Shown piece after piece: positions 1-7,615 of a stretch of 27,429 bases of DNA; position 1 is the first letter of the stretch, and every line of letters starts with the position of its first letter. Source of the DNA: a virus; IMG/VR virus record IMGVR_UViG_3300037137_000781, positions 1 through 27,429 of that record; one strand, 5' to 3'. Both the position numbers and the translations under genes were made by a program. Under the pieces are notes generated by a model. It made no database searches, was not told the DNA's origin, and was given only the letters and a program-made list of their open reading frames with translations.

Positions 1-92
1 CTGATTAAACTATTATTTTTTAAGACTGCATAACGTTTGACACAAATAAATCCTCCTCTAGTTTCTATGTGGTAACCGTTTCTTTCTTTCAT
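1..92 (-). CDS. Small leftward gene, cut by window edge
   Basis: The reverse strand reads ATG at 92-90 and stays open to the left edge: 30 codons, beginning MKERNGYHIETRGGF. A strong Shine-Dalgarno sequence (AGGAGG, forward strand about 99-104) lies a few bases upstream. The stop codon of the preceding leftward gene (105-107) is next to this site, so the two genes probably form one operon with coupled translation. The visible part is short and basic, has no motif I recognise, and is incomplete, so I assign no function. Its direction is opposite to the structural genes. That fits an early or regulatory gene, but this is inference from position only. Confidence 0.6.
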   Translation of the reverse strand, partial: MKERNGYHIETRGGFICVKRYAVLKNNSLI

Positions 93-104
93 TTTTTATC
101 CTCC

Positions 105-296
105 TTATTTGGTAGTTATAATGTTTCTTTCCTGTAAGTATTTTATAGTTGCGTCTAAACTTTCTTTTTCTGTATATCTATCTAACAAAGTTGAACCGCC
201 TAATCCATATTTTCCATTACTTTTGCGGGAAGGATAAGATAATCCTTCTTTTCTAAATTGTTCCTTTATGTCTCCCTGCAAGTCTATATTTTTCAT
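105..296 (-). CDS. Small hypothetical leftward protein (63 aa)
   Basis: A 63-residue, soluble, charged protein beginning MKNIDLQGDIKEQFRKEGL, with a Gly/Ser-rich middle and a short predicted helix near the C terminus (ESLDATIKYLQERN). The frame could start six codons earlier at 314, but the sequence AAGGAGGTGA lies inside that extension, immediately before the ATG at 296. The inner ATG is therefore the likely start. The product resembles no family I can name. It is followed directly by the leftward gene at 92 and preceded by a candidate promoter near 333-361. Transcription diverges from the structural operon, as is common for small early or regulatory phage genes. Confidence 0.65.
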   Translation of the reverse strand: MKNIDLQGDIKEQFRKEGLSYPSRKSNGKYGLGGSTLLDRYTEKESLDATIKYLQERNIITTK

Positions 297-332
297 CGTC
301 TCACCTCCTTTCATTGGTTGTCTCCTTCTCTC

Positions 333-361
333 TCTATCTATAAGTAAGTATATCTTGTCAA
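333..361 (-). promoter_or_regulatory. Candidate promoter for the leftward genes
   Basis: On the reverse strand a perfect TTGACA (forward 356-361) is followed 17 bases later by GATAGA (forward 333-338), a weak match to the -10 consensus. It lies about 40 bases upstream of the start at 296. The surrounding sequence is very AT-rich, so chance matches are likely. The -35 match and the position favour it and the poor -10 counts against it. Confidence 0.35.
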
Positions 362-430
362 GTATTATTTTACTTATTTTTCTCCTAGTCTCTATTACCT
401 ATATTATATATACTCTCTCTAGATTTATCT

Positions 431-559
431 TATGGGTTATAACTTAAAGGCTATGGGCTATATGTTATGGGCTATGGGTTATAAGGTGATAAGGTTATTA
501 GTTATGGGTTATGGGGTATGGGTTAGAATAGGTTAGGTTATGGGTTATGGGGTAAAGGT
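431..559. repeat. Degenerate 7-base tandem array, consensus TATGGGN
   Basis: TATGGG occurs at 431, 452, 466, 473, 503, 510, 517, 539 and 546. The spacings are 21, 14, 7, 30, 7, 7, 22 and 7, so nearly all copies fall on a 7-base register with two small slips. Intervening heptamers are degenerate (TATAACT, TATATGT, TATAAGG). One strand is rich in GGG or GGGG runs separated by 3-4 bases (503-522), like a telomeric or G-quadruplex-prone tract. No gene overlaps it. The function is unknown; an origin, pausing or packaging element, or simple replication slippage, are all possible. Confidence 0.75.
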
Positions 560-623
560 GTAAAATGTATTATTGAGACTGTATAGGCTTATAGAGGGCT
601 TATAGAGGGATTAGAATAGGTTA
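523..623. repeat. Short direct repeats after the 7-base array
   Basis: The 13-mer TTAGAATAGGTTA occurs at 523-535 and again, identical, at 611-623. Just before the second copy an 11-base unit TTATAGAGGGN is tandemly duplicated (589-599 and 600-610). These share the T, A and G composition of the heptamer array and may derive from it. Confidence 0.6.
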
Positions 624-727
624 TCTCTCCGCAGTAAACATCTCCCTAAAACTCCCAATCTAGAGCCTATAAAGCCTCTTCTTGGCAGCTTCCAGGCTCA
701 TATTCTCCAGGTATAGTCAATATCCAT

Positions 728-746
728 TATACAAAGTGATTGTATA
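728..746. promoter_or_regulatory. Operator-like palindrome TATACAA-N5-TTGTATA
   Basis: A perfect inverted repeat of 7-base arms around AGTGA in the intergenic control region. The size (19 bases) suits a dimeric repressor half-site pair. GGTATAG at 710-716, just upstream, recurs in the second palindrome at 920. No binding protein can be named from the window. Confidence 0.4.
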
Positions 747-807
747 GCAAGGGGTTATGCATACAGCTCTTATAATAATTCTTATGTCAACTACGCACTT
801 AGTCAAG

Positions 808-813
808 TATAAT
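808..813 (+). promoter_or_regulatory. Possible -10 box for rightward transcription
   Basis: A perfect TATAAT occurs at 808-813 on the forward strand, upstream of the packaging genes, but no good -35 lies 16-18 bases upstream and there is no extended -10 TG. The AT-rich setting makes this weak. It is listed because the rightward operon must be transcribed from somewhere in this gap or from further left. Confidence 0.2.
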
Positions 814-919
814 GATTGCAATGGCTTATGATAATTAATATAACTGTTCATTATAAAGGGGTTATGATAAATAAGCATAAGATAAGAATATAAAACGAAG
901 CTGGGATTTACACCCCCCT

Positions 920-939
920 GGTATAGAAATATCTATACC
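920..939. promoter_or_regulatory. Palindrome GGTATAGA-N4-TCTATACC
   Basis: Perfect 8-base arms around AATA. Its left arm and following bases (GGTATAG then AATATC) resemble 710-724, suggesting a repeated binding site. It could also be a weak terminator, since a run of T follows at about 948-953, but the stem is AT-rich and the T run is not immediately adjacent. Confidence 0.4.
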
Positions 940-1024
940 CCTAACAAATTTTTATATCTCCCAAAACTCTCTTCCTACCCTCCAAAACACATAAAACATC
1001 AATTTAGCAACTATTTTCACAGCC

Positions 1025-1089
1025 TTTTCCACTATACTTAAGGTTATATGTTATAAAGGTTTATCCACTTATTAACATACTTATCAACA
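1025..1089 (+). other. Cluster of DnaA-box-like sequences, possible origin
   Basis: Three 9-mers each differ at one position from the bacterial DnaA box TTWTNCACA: TTTTCCACT at 1025-1033, TTATCCACT at 1061-1069 and TTATCAACA at 1081-1089. The last two are exactly 20 bases apart, about two helical turns. They sit at the end of an AT-rich, gene-free stretch. No replication gene is in the window, so an origin role is inference; chance matches in AT-rich DNA are possible. Confidence 0.3.
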
Positions 1090-1108
1090 ATCAGTAAGGG
1101 GGTTAATA

Positions 1109-1516
1109 GTGAGAGGGTATATGCCTAAGACAATAAATCCCGTAAATAAAGCAGGAGTCTTAAACGACCTTAAACGAGGTCTTACTACCGCCCAAGCCCT
1201 AAGGAATAACGGCTACGCAGAAACCACTATTACCAGAAGCACCACCCTTAAGGTAGTCAAGCAGTGCAAGGAGGAGATTATGGCAGAACTGAAGGCTAAA
1301 GACCTTAACGCCGACTACTTCATCAACAAGGTCGAGGAGCAGGTAATCTCCCAGACCCAAGACCCCGACATCAAACGCAAAGGCATCGTAGACCAGGCAC
1401 GGTTCGCTGGCATAGACAAACAGCAGCAAATTACGAATGTCTGGAACATCGGCAACATGGACGAGAAGGATACCGAGATACTGACCAAGATGGCGAGACG
1501 GAGGACAAGTGGCTGA
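1109..1516 (+). CDS. terS: Terminase small subunit
   Basis: A 135-residue soluble protein that would recognise the packaging site and load DNA onto the large terminase. The N-terminal third has the helix-turn-helix look of small terminases (residues about 13-45, including GLTTAQALRNNGYAETT). A helical oligomerisation region and a basic C-terminal tail (MARRRTSG) follow. The GTG start has AAGGGGG a suitable distance upstream (about 1096-1102). An ATG four codons later (1121) is an alternative. The identification rests mainly on the pattern and on its position directly before the large terminase, which it overlaps by 8 bases. Its DNA target, a pac or cos site, could lie in its own gene or in the repeat-rich gap upstream. 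Confidence 0.8.
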   Translation: MRGYMPKTINPVNKAGVLNDLKRGLTTAQALRNNGYAETTITRSTTLKVVKQCKEEIMAELKAKDLNADYFINKVEEQVISQTQDPDIKRKGIVDQARFAGIDKQQQITNVWNIGNMDEKDTEILTKMARRRTSG

Positions 1517-3365
1517 GATTATAACCCCTCCCCCAGTTTCCGTAGAGAACCCCCAAGACGTTTGGTTCAATAAATCCTCACCCCTCTGGTTTACCCCCGC
1601 AGGAGACCTAAAAGTTCCCCGCAACCATGAGGAGAATCTTAGATACCGTGTTTGGCTAAGGGAGTTAGAGAAACCTGGGGTAGACGATACCCACTCCATC
1701 AAAGCCAGCCTTTTGAATAGATGCAAGAATGATTTGCTGTTTTTCTTCAACACCTTCCTCTGGACACAAGACCCACGCAAAAGACCCCCAGACCTGCCTT
1801 TCATTACTTACGAATACGAGGATAATTTTATCGGTTGGATTGCCGAACACATCAAGAATGGCAAGGACTGCCTTACCGAGAAATCAAGGGACATGGGAAT
1901 CTCCTGGAGCGTCCTTGGGGTAATCCTCTGGTTCTGGCTTTTTAGTGACGGGTTCAAGGCTCACCTCGGTTCCAAGAAGGAAGACGATGTTGACAGGAGC
2001 GGAGATATCCGTTCCCTGTTTGAGAAACTCAGATATATGATTCAGGAGTTTCCCCCCTGGATGCTTCCCTATGGGTTCAACTGGAAGACCCACTCTATGT
2101 TCATGAGGATTTTAAATCCTATGAACTCCGCAGCGATGACTGGAGAATCAAGCAACCGAGACTTTGGTAAGGCGGGGCGTTATTCCTGCATTTTGCTTGA
2201 CGAGTTTGCAGCTATGGAATACGCAAACGAGGCGTGGACTGCGACTGGTGACGCATCTCCTTGCCGTATCGTTATCTCCACCCCCTTAGGGACAGGCAAC
2301 AAGTTCTGGCAGTTACGTTACAAATCTCAGATTGATATCTTAACCGCCCATTGGTCACTACATCCTGAAAAGTCAAAAGGGATAATAAGGGTCAAGGACA
2401 AACTCAGTATTAACTCTTTACAGGGATTTGAACTCTGGAAAAAGGGCGAGGAGATAAGCTCCCCCTGGTATGAGGCTGAAAAGAACCGCAGACTTACCCA
2501 GGAAACCCAGTCAAAAGTTGACATAGCCCAGGAACTTGACATTGACTATATCGCTTCTGGTAACCCATACTTTGATGTCAAGGCTCTCCAGAAACAGGAA
2601 GAGTGGAAGGAAACAGACAACTGGATTGGGTTCTGCGAAGGGAACAAAAAGAACGTTATCATCGGAACCTTAACCATAATTGACGGGAATGTAGAGTTCA
2701 GGCAGAACAAGAACGGGTGGTTACGGCTTTTTGAAAAACCGCAATCAGGCGGTCAGTATGTCGGGGCGTTGGATGCAGCCGAAGGGCTTGAACACGGGGA
2801 TTACTCGTCAGGTGCTTTCAGGAACAAGAAGACCCGTAACCTTGTCGCTGGTGTTTATGGTCATTACGATTATGATGAACTTGCTTATCGAGGATATTTA
2901 GTTTCAAAGTATTTCAACAACTGCCTTATATGTGCTGAGGCGGGGGGGTATGGTGCTGCGGTTAACAAGCGTCTCTATGACTTGGGGGCTAATGTCGGCA
3001 GGGCAGTGGACTTCTCCGAAGGTCCAGTTGACGAAAGCACGAAATTAGGTTGGATAAATTCGGTTGCCTCCCGCCCCAAAGCTTTAGGGGATATGGAAGC
3101 TGAAATCAGGGAAGGTGCGGTTGAAATAAGAGATAAGGATTTGAAAACCGAGTGCATGAACTTCATCAACAAGGATGGAAAACCCCAGGCAAGCGAAGGT
3201 GCGAATGACGACTACATTTGGGCTTTTGCCATCGCTGGTCAGCTTTTAAGGTTCCGTCCTTATTCCCTTGAAATGGAAAAACGTCAAAGTAAGTTCACAA
3301 AATTACTCCATAATCTCCCCAAGAGCAATATGGGTTTTGGATTTTTAGCAGGAAAGAAGAAATAA
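1509..3365 (+). CDS. terL: Terminase large subunit (ATPase-nuclease)
   Basis: The DNA-packaging motor, 618 residues, about the usual family length. The ATPase half shows a variant Walker A (EKSRDMGIS, residues 124-132), Walker B (CILLDE, 227-232) and a coupling-type motif (STP, 257-259). The C-terminal half has the RNase H-like nuclease pattern, with candidate metal-binding acids at D422 (GALDAAEG), E477 (CAEAGG) and D567/D568 (ANDDYIWA). It would act at the portal vertex, cutting concatemers and driving ATP-dependent translocation. The GTG start at 1509 has GGAGG just upstream inside the small-subunit gene, which indicates translational coupling. The next small gene begins two bases after its stop. 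Confidence 0.93.
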   Translation: MAEIITPPPVSVENPQDVWFNKSSPLWFTPAGDLKVPRNHEENLRYRVWLRELEKPGVDDTHSIKASLLNRCKNDLLFFFNTFLWTQDPRKRPPDLPFITYEYEDNFIGWIAEHIKNGKDCLTEKSRDMGISWSVLGVILWFWLFSDGFKAHLGSKKEDDVDRSGDIRSLFEKLRYMIQEFPPWMLPYGFNWKTHSMFMRILNPMNSAAMTGESSNRDFGKAGRYSCILLDEFAAMEYANEAWTATGDASPCRIVISTPLGTGNKFWQLRYKSQIDILTAHWSLHPEKSKGIIRVKDKLSINSLQGFELWKKGEEISSPWYEAEKNRRLTQETQSKVDIAQELDIDYIASGNPYFDVKALQKQEEWKETDNWIGFCEGNKKNVIIGTLTIIDGNVEFRQNKNGWLRLFEKPQSGGQYVGALDAAEGLEHGDYSSGAFRNKKTRNLVAGVYGHYDYDELAYRGYLVSKYFNNCLICAEAGGYGAAVNKRLYDLGANVGRAVDFSEGPVDESTKLGWINSVASRPKALGDMEAEIREGAVEIRDKDLKTECMNFINKDGKPQASEGANDDYIWAFAIAGQLLRFRPYSLEMEKRQSKFTKLLHNLPKSNMGFGFLAGKKK

Positions 3366-3366
3366 A

Positions 3367-3510
3367 ATGCCTTTTAAGTCTGAAGCTCAGCGTCGGTATA
3401 TGTATGCAAAGCATCCAAAGATAGCCAAGCGGTGGAGCAAGGAATATCCAAACCAAAAGAAACTGCCCGAACATAAAGAAAAAAAAGGGAAACGCTACTT
3501 TTCAGCATAG
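3367..3510 (+). CDS. Small basic phage protein (47 aa)
   Basis: A short gene fills the gap between large terminase and portal. It reads MPFKSEAQRRYMYAKHPKIA and ends GKRYFSA. It is strongly basic with many Lys, Arg, Tyr and aromatic residues. Small proteins starting with a similar MPFKS-(K/E)AQRR-YMYA pattern are, from memory, common in the packaging and head regions of unrelated phages, though their role is not known to me. The coding start follows the terL stop after one base, and the stop lies 7 bases before the portal ATG, so it is part of the operon. Nucleic-acid binding is possible from the charge but is not shown. Confidence 0.75.
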   Translation: MPFKSEAQRRYMYAKHPKIAKRWSKEYPNQKKLPEHKEKKGKRYFSA

Positions 3511-3517
3511 GATAAAA

Positions 3518-5602
3518 ATGGACGAAAAACAGAAATTAGACATAAAGATAAAAAAAGCAACTGAAGAGGATTTGTCTCCAGACAAACCATTATCCTTCGG
3601 GAATTATCTTGACTTGAATTTAAGCGATATCGACCTTGAGAACCACACCAAGCATATTATTAAACGGCTGGACATGATACTCGAAGACCCTGACCGCAAG
3701 GAAATGATGGAGGCTGCGGAAAGTTGGAGGAACCAGTATTACGGGGTGGTGGCTGAAAAGACCTCTCCTTGGGCTGGGTGTTTTAACCTTGACATAAGAA
3801 TGACCCCCAAGATACAGGATGCTGTCGTCGCCCAGACCGAGGAAGCGTTTGACGATACTGACCCACACTGGGCGGTTGGACCTTCCACCACCGAAACAGT
3901 CCTTGATATACGGGAGAAACAAGAACACATCCTTGACTATTATCACGATTCCGAGATGATGAATACCGAGGATATCGAAGCTATACGGCACGATGCTTTC
4001 CTTCTTGGGGTCGGGTGGGAAGCAATGTTGTTTGACCGAAAAATTGAACGGGTCAGGGATTACAAGGTTTATAATTCGCTTGACCAGTTTGTCACTGACT
4101 TTCCAGATGATTTCCAGAATTATCCGAAATACATCCAAGACTTAGGCGAAGGCAAGGAAGTAAAAGTAATCGTTGAATACAACTTTGAAGTCAGGCGTTC
4201 CCCCCGCAGGAAACACGTTGAGTTCGAAGACGCTATCGTTCCCTTGAGTGCGAAAGGAGTAGATGGGGTAAACGCAACTGATATCCGTGGAAGAAGAATA
4301 TGGATGAAGTATGACGAGATTACCAATCTCGAAGAAAACGGAGATTATATCAAAGGTGCTTCCGAACGCCTGAAATACAAGCCAGAACTCGGAAAGAACA
4401 ATGAACTTCTTTTAGAACCTGAATTTGAAACAAAAGAATTTGAAACATTTGAGATTATCTATGACCTCAACTTGATGATTGGAGGGAAGAAGCAGAAGGT
4501 CAGGACTATGTGGAATATTGAAAAAGAACATAAGGTCTGCCTTCGTGCGATACGCTATCCCTACAACCACAATCGTAGTTATTTAATCCCCCACTGCATA
4601 AAATTTACTCAGCCAGGACTTTACCAGGATGGTCTCGGCAAAATGCTTCAAGACTTGCACATCGCTGCAAATGCCACCATCAACCACATACTGGATAGTT
4701 CGGTTCTGGCTAATTCACTTTCATTAAAGGCAAGAGAAGGTTCAGATGCAGCCCGTCGTATTATGGAACACAGGTGGTATCCAGGTTCGGTTCTTGAACT
4801 ACAGAATATGGATGACGCACAACAGTTTGAGTTCTCAACTCCAAACTTGAGTTCCCTCGTTTCTATGTTCAGCATTATTGAACGTTTTTCACAGGATGTT
4901 TCAGGGATAGTCAATTACCAGTTAGGGATGGAAAGCAGTGAAGACCCTTCAGCCCCAGCGTCAAAGACGATGGCATTGATGCGTAAGGCTGAAATTAAAT
5001 TGAGGCGTTACATAAAGAACCTAAAGCGTTCGGAAGACGAAGCGGGTTATCAAGCTCTACGCCTCATTTACCAATTTATTGACGCTTCAAGATTGTCGCA
5101 GATTTTAGGAGAAGATATTGAAGCGACCAAGAAATTCCTCCAACCGCCTTTGAGGGTATTGACTCAGGCTGCTGGATTCGCCATAGAGAAGATTTTTGCC
5201 AAACAGGACAACATCCAATTTGCCCAGATGCTTATGCAAGGAGAACCGTTGGTAGCGATGGATGCTGAACGCAGGGTAAAACTTTGGAAGATAGTGGCTA
5301 AAGATTTTGGAAGCAACTGGGACAAGAAGATAGTCGGCATTGTTCCTACACCTGAAGAAATACAAGCACAAAGGGAAAAGATGGAGCAGGAGAAGAATCA
5401 GAAAAAAACTGAAGTTATACAACAGGTAGCACGGCAGGCATTACAACAAGGTGCAAGCCCTGAAGAGGCAAAACAAGTAGCTTTGGATGCAGGGAAGAAG
5501 TGGGATACTTTACAGAGTCAAAAACCACCCACCCCTTATTCACATCCTACACAGCAACAGCAATTACCAGTTGGTCAATCTTTACCAACAGGAGGTAAGT
5601 AG
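3518..5602 (+). CDS. Portal protein
   Basis: A 694-residue protein that would form the dodecameric ring at the packaging vertex. The N-terminal part has the features of portals of podovirus-type phages: an aromatic segment at residues 70-76 (WRNQYYG), then PWAGCFN (84-90) and a long helical region leading into a DxDPHW-like stretch near 113-118. The C-terminal 80 or so residues are Gln/Lys-rich and helical (REKMEQEKNQKKTEV...), then low complexity with poly-Gln and Pro, typical of a portal barrel or crown extension. It lies after the terminase genes and before the scaffold-like gene, the standard order. The ATG has only a modest AGGAT site upstream. Confidence 0.88.
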   Translation: MDEKQKLDIKIKKATEEDLSPDKPLSFGNYLDLNLSDIDLENHTKHIIKRLDMILEDPDRKEMMEAAESWRNQYYGVVAEKTSPWAGCFNLDIRMTPKIQDAVVAQTEEAFDDTDPHWAVGPSTTETVLDIREKQEHILDYYHDSEMMNTEDIEAIRHDAFLLGVGWEAMLFDRKIERVRDYKVYNSLDQFVTDFPDDFQNYPKYIQDLGEGKEVKVIVEYNFEVRRSPRRKHVEFEDAIVPLSAKGVDGVNATDIRGRRIWMKYDEITNLEENGDYIKGASERLKYKPELGKNNELLLEPEFETKEFETFEIIYDLNLMIGGKKQKVRTMWNIEKEHKVCLRAIRYPYNHNRSYLIPHCIKFTQPGLYQDGLGKMLQDLHIAANATINHILDSSVLANSLSLKAREGSDAARRIMEHRWYPGSVLELQNMDDAQQFEFSTPNLSSLVSMFSIIERFSQDVSGIVNYQLGMESSEDPSAPASKTMALMRKAEIKLRRYIKNLKRSEDEAGYQALRLIYQFIDASRLSQILGEDIEATKKFLQPPLRVLTQAAGFAIEKIFAKQDNIQFAQMLMQGEPLVAMDAERRVKLWKIVAKDFGSNWDKKIVGIVPTPEEIQAQREKMEQEKNQKKTEVIQQVARQALQQGASPEEAKQVALDAGKKWDTLQSQKPPTPYSHPTQQQQLPVGQSLPTGGK

Positions 5603-5968
5603 GTGCAGAATCCTTTCCGTAAACCTGATGTTACTACGATTGAATTGAAGGAAGCTGAGAATATTGTTAAGGCTAACTTGCAGGAATTAAGAAGGATAGC
5701 GAATGACTTGTTACTCGACAACCGCTATCGCAAGTTTTCAGAAACCGTCAGAAACGCTGAGAGGAATACTCTTGATTTGCTTTTTAGATACAAAGAAAGC
5801 GACCCATACAAATATAAGTCAAAGGTAGATGAGTTCTTAATTGAGTTACGGGTTTACAAGACTATTTTAAATTCGGTTAAGGATTTAAGTATCAGCAAAC
5901 CCGTAAGCAACCCAGATTTCACACAGCAGTATAAACAAGAAATGGCTCAGGTAATTGAAAAGCTATGA
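5603..5968 (+). CDS. Small helical protein after portal (121 aa)
   Basis: A charged, almost entirely helical protein of 121 residues with no membrane segment. The middle carries regularly spaced Leu, Arg and Glu residues suggesting a coiled coil (residues about 15-60). The GTG start begins directly after the portal stop (TAG, 5600-5602), with AGGAGG at 5590-5595, so start choice is firm. Position between portal and scaffold suggests a virion-assembly or head-completion role, but I do not recognise the family. Confidence 0.72.
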   Translation: MQNPFRKPDVTTIELKEAENIVKANLQELRRIANDLLLDNRYRKFSETVRNAERNTLDLLFRYKESDPYKYKSKVDEFLIELRVYKTILNSVKDLSISKPVSNPDFTQQYKQEMAQVIEKL

Positions 5969-6207
5969 TGATTATAACCCATTCCCGTAAGGACTTAGTA
6001 AAAAAACAAAAGGCATGTATCGATTATGTCAGTAGGGGGATACAGAATGGGAAAAGTTCTACCGACCCGAAATTACAGGAAGCAGTGCAGGACTTGCAAC
6101 GCTGGTCGCAGGATACCAAGATTTATAAAAATGAAAATTCCAAAGGGTTGAGGCATATCGCCACATTCGAGGGAAAGGATAAAAATGGCAAGCCACAGAC
6201 CCGATAG
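5965..6207 (+). CDS. Small hypothetical protein (80 aa)
   Basis: A basic 80-residue protein, MMIITHSRKDLVKKQKACID at the start. Its ATG overlaps the preceding stop (ATGA, 5965-5968); a second ATG follows at once at 5968. No recognisable motif, no membrane segment. The overlap places it in the same translation unit as the portal-adjacent protein. Between its stop and the next gene are 75 bases with no other convincing frame. Function unknown; some phages carry small head proteins here. Confidence 0.6.
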   Translation: MMIITHSRKDLVKKQKACIDYVSRGIQNGKSSTDPKLQEAVQDLQRWSQDTKIYKNENSKGLRHIATFEGKDKNGKPQTR

Positions 6208-6282
6208 ATTTTACGGAACCCTGACCGTCAGAACAGGGAAGGCGGTTGTCCCCTAAAATGGACTCGGTAAACGGAGGTTGAA

Positions 6283-7110
6283 ATGGCACGTTCTTTAAAA
6301 GAGTTTGAGTATGAACAGGGTGCTCCAAGTTCCACAGAAATCATCACCCCCTCGGCTGCGGGTGAACCAGCTGTAAAAGAGGATGTGGTAATTATTGGAG
6401 GAAAAGAAAGACCGTTAAAGAATTACGAAGCGGAGTTGCGAAGGAAAGCGGACGAGGAAAAAGAACGCTACAAGCAAGAGCTTGAGCAAAAAATAGCCTC
6501 ACAGCAACCGCCACAACAAACGCAACAAAGTTGGTATGATATGGTTCAGCAGAGAGCGGAACAGGAAATGGCTATGACTGGCAAGGCAGTCCCTTTACAG
6601 ACTATCCTTGAGGTCGCCAATTCATTGTATGAGCGTAATGTGTCTAAGACACTTACTACCCGTGATTCTGCTGATAAGGAAGTGCGTAATTTCAAGCGGT
6701 CAATCAAAAAAGACCCTGACTTCAATGATTTGGAGGATGATTTTGACTCCCTGGTTGAACAGTTAAGACCAGAGCAGATAAACTCCCCGACCCTTGAAGT
6801 AATCCTTAACTCCGTCAGGGGCAAGCGGGTCAACGAGCTTGTCAAGAAAGCGGAGGAAAAGGGAAAGGAAATGGCATTGAAGGACACTCAGATTCTTGGT
6901 GCTCCGACGGAAACAGTTTCCTCAGGAACACCGCCAAAGACCTCCCTCACCGCTGAACAACGGAGCGAGATTGTCCGTATGAACAGCGAGAATACAATGG
7001 AGTGGACAGAGCAGGAATATTTGAATGCTCTGATTAAAAAACAAAATCGTTTCAAAGCTGCGGGTGCTAAGAATATCCCGCAGTTGATGAACGATACAAT
7101 GATAAAATAA
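6283..7110 (+). CDS. Scaffold-like capsid assembly protein
   Basis: A 275-residue, highly charged, mostly helical protein without predicted membrane segments, lying between portal and major capsid genes where scaffolds are encoded. It has a disordered N terminus, a coiled-coil-like charged segment at about residues 48-72 (ELRRKADEEKERYKQELEQK), a Gln/Pro linker, a helical middle and a basic C terminus (KKQNRFKAAGAKNI). Such proteins guide shell assembly and then leave or are degraded. The start has GGAGG nearby (6274-6278). The identity comes from composition and position rather than a sequence motif. Confidence 0.68.
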   Translation: MARSLKEFEYEQGAPSSTEIITPSAAGEPAVKEDVVIIGGKERPLKNYEAELRRKADEEKERYKQELEQKIASQQPPQQTQQSWYDMVQQRAEQEMAMTGKAVPLQTILEVANSLYERNVSKTLTTRDSADKEVRNFKRSIKKDPDFNDLEDDFDSLVEQLRPEQINSPTLEVILNSVRGKRVNELVKKAEEKGKEMALKDTQILGAPTETVSSGTPPKTSLTAEQRSEIVRMNSENTMEWTEQEYLNALIKKQNRFKAAGAKNIPQLMNDTMIK

Positions 7111-7122
7111 GGATAGACACAA

Positions 7123-7599
7123 ATGGCAAGACCAGTCACTTATGGTCAAGCGTTTGGTGGACGTTCAATAGTCCAGATTCCTGTTGATGCAAGTATTTCT
7201 TTCAGACATGAGGGTGGAAGATGGGTAACACTCGCCGCCACTCGTTATGCAAGAATAGCATCCAATAATGTCAATGACCTTGTTGGTTGGGCAGAAACAA
7301 CGGGAACCTGGTCGTCATCCGCTACCGCTGGAGCTGATGTAATAGCTGTCAACGTAGCTTATGACGCAGTATATGAAATGCCAATCGTTTCGGCAACTAC
7401 CGAATCTACTTGCAAAGGTTTAATTGGAAAGCAAAGTGATTTGGAGCAACTTTCTGACATTCAGTATGTCAATGCCGATGCCTCTGCGATAGGGAACATT
7501 CTTATCGTAGGGTATAAGTATTATGGTTCAGCGGTTGGTGAACAGTCATTACTGGTAATGAAAAATGCTCGTAATGCTTCTTCAACGGGTGCTTCTTAA
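7123..7599 (+). CDS. Candidate head decoration protein
   Basis: A 158-residue protein, predicted beta-rich, with many Ala, Val, Gly and Ser residues and no membrane segment. It starts MARPVTYGQAFGGRSIVQIP and lies directly before the major capsid gene, a common place for decoration or stabilising proteins. A conserved-looking core has VIAVNVAYDAVYEMPIVS near residues 73-90. No diagnostic motif is visible, so decoration is inferred from position, size and composition; another minor structural role is possible. Confidence 0.58.
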   Translation: MARPVTYGQAFGGRSIVQIPVDASISFRHEGGRWVTLAATRYARIASNNVNDLVGWAETTGTWSSSATAGADVIAVNVAYDAVYEMPIVSATTESTCKGLIGKQSDLEQLSDIQYVNADASAIGNILIVGYKYYGSAVGEQSLLVMKNARNASSTGAS

Positions 7600-7615
7600 T
7601 AGGAGGATTTAACCA

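Larger units (their letters stand above)
297..1108. other. Non-coding control region between divergent gene sets
   Basis: About 800 AT-rich bases with no convincing gene on either strand. From left to right it holds the leftward promoter candidate (333-361), the heptamer array and direct repeats (431-623), a nested hairpin-forming stretch (663-699: GAGCCT paired with AGGCTC, inside it AAGC with GCTT), two palindromes (728-746, 920-939), a repeated AAGGGGTTATG (749-759 and 856-866) and DnaA-like sites (1025-1089). The right-hand genes of the packaging operon begin directly after it. Confidence 0.6.

Noticed and set aside
431-623. CRISPR array
   Set aside because: Repeat units of 7-13 bases, degenerate, no uniform spacers and no cas genes in the window.
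920-939. Reading the GGTATAGA palindrome as an intrinsic terminator
   Set aside because: The stem is AT-rich and the nearest T run starts several bases after it; it also lies before, not after, a gene set. Listed as a palindrome instead.
1199-1804. 201-residue reverse frame over the terminase genes
   Set aside because: Overlaps terS and terL, which have clear motifs; no ribosome binding site and no recognisable protein.
5603-6207. tRNA genes or other structured RNA in the packaging region
   Set aside because: No cloverleaf-compatible pairing or terminal CCA was seen by eye here or elsewhere; a covariance-model scan was not possible.
6208-6282. Additional gene in the 75-base gap before the scaffold-like gene
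   Set aside because: Only a 7-codon frame (ATGGACTCGG...TGA) is present; too short to support.
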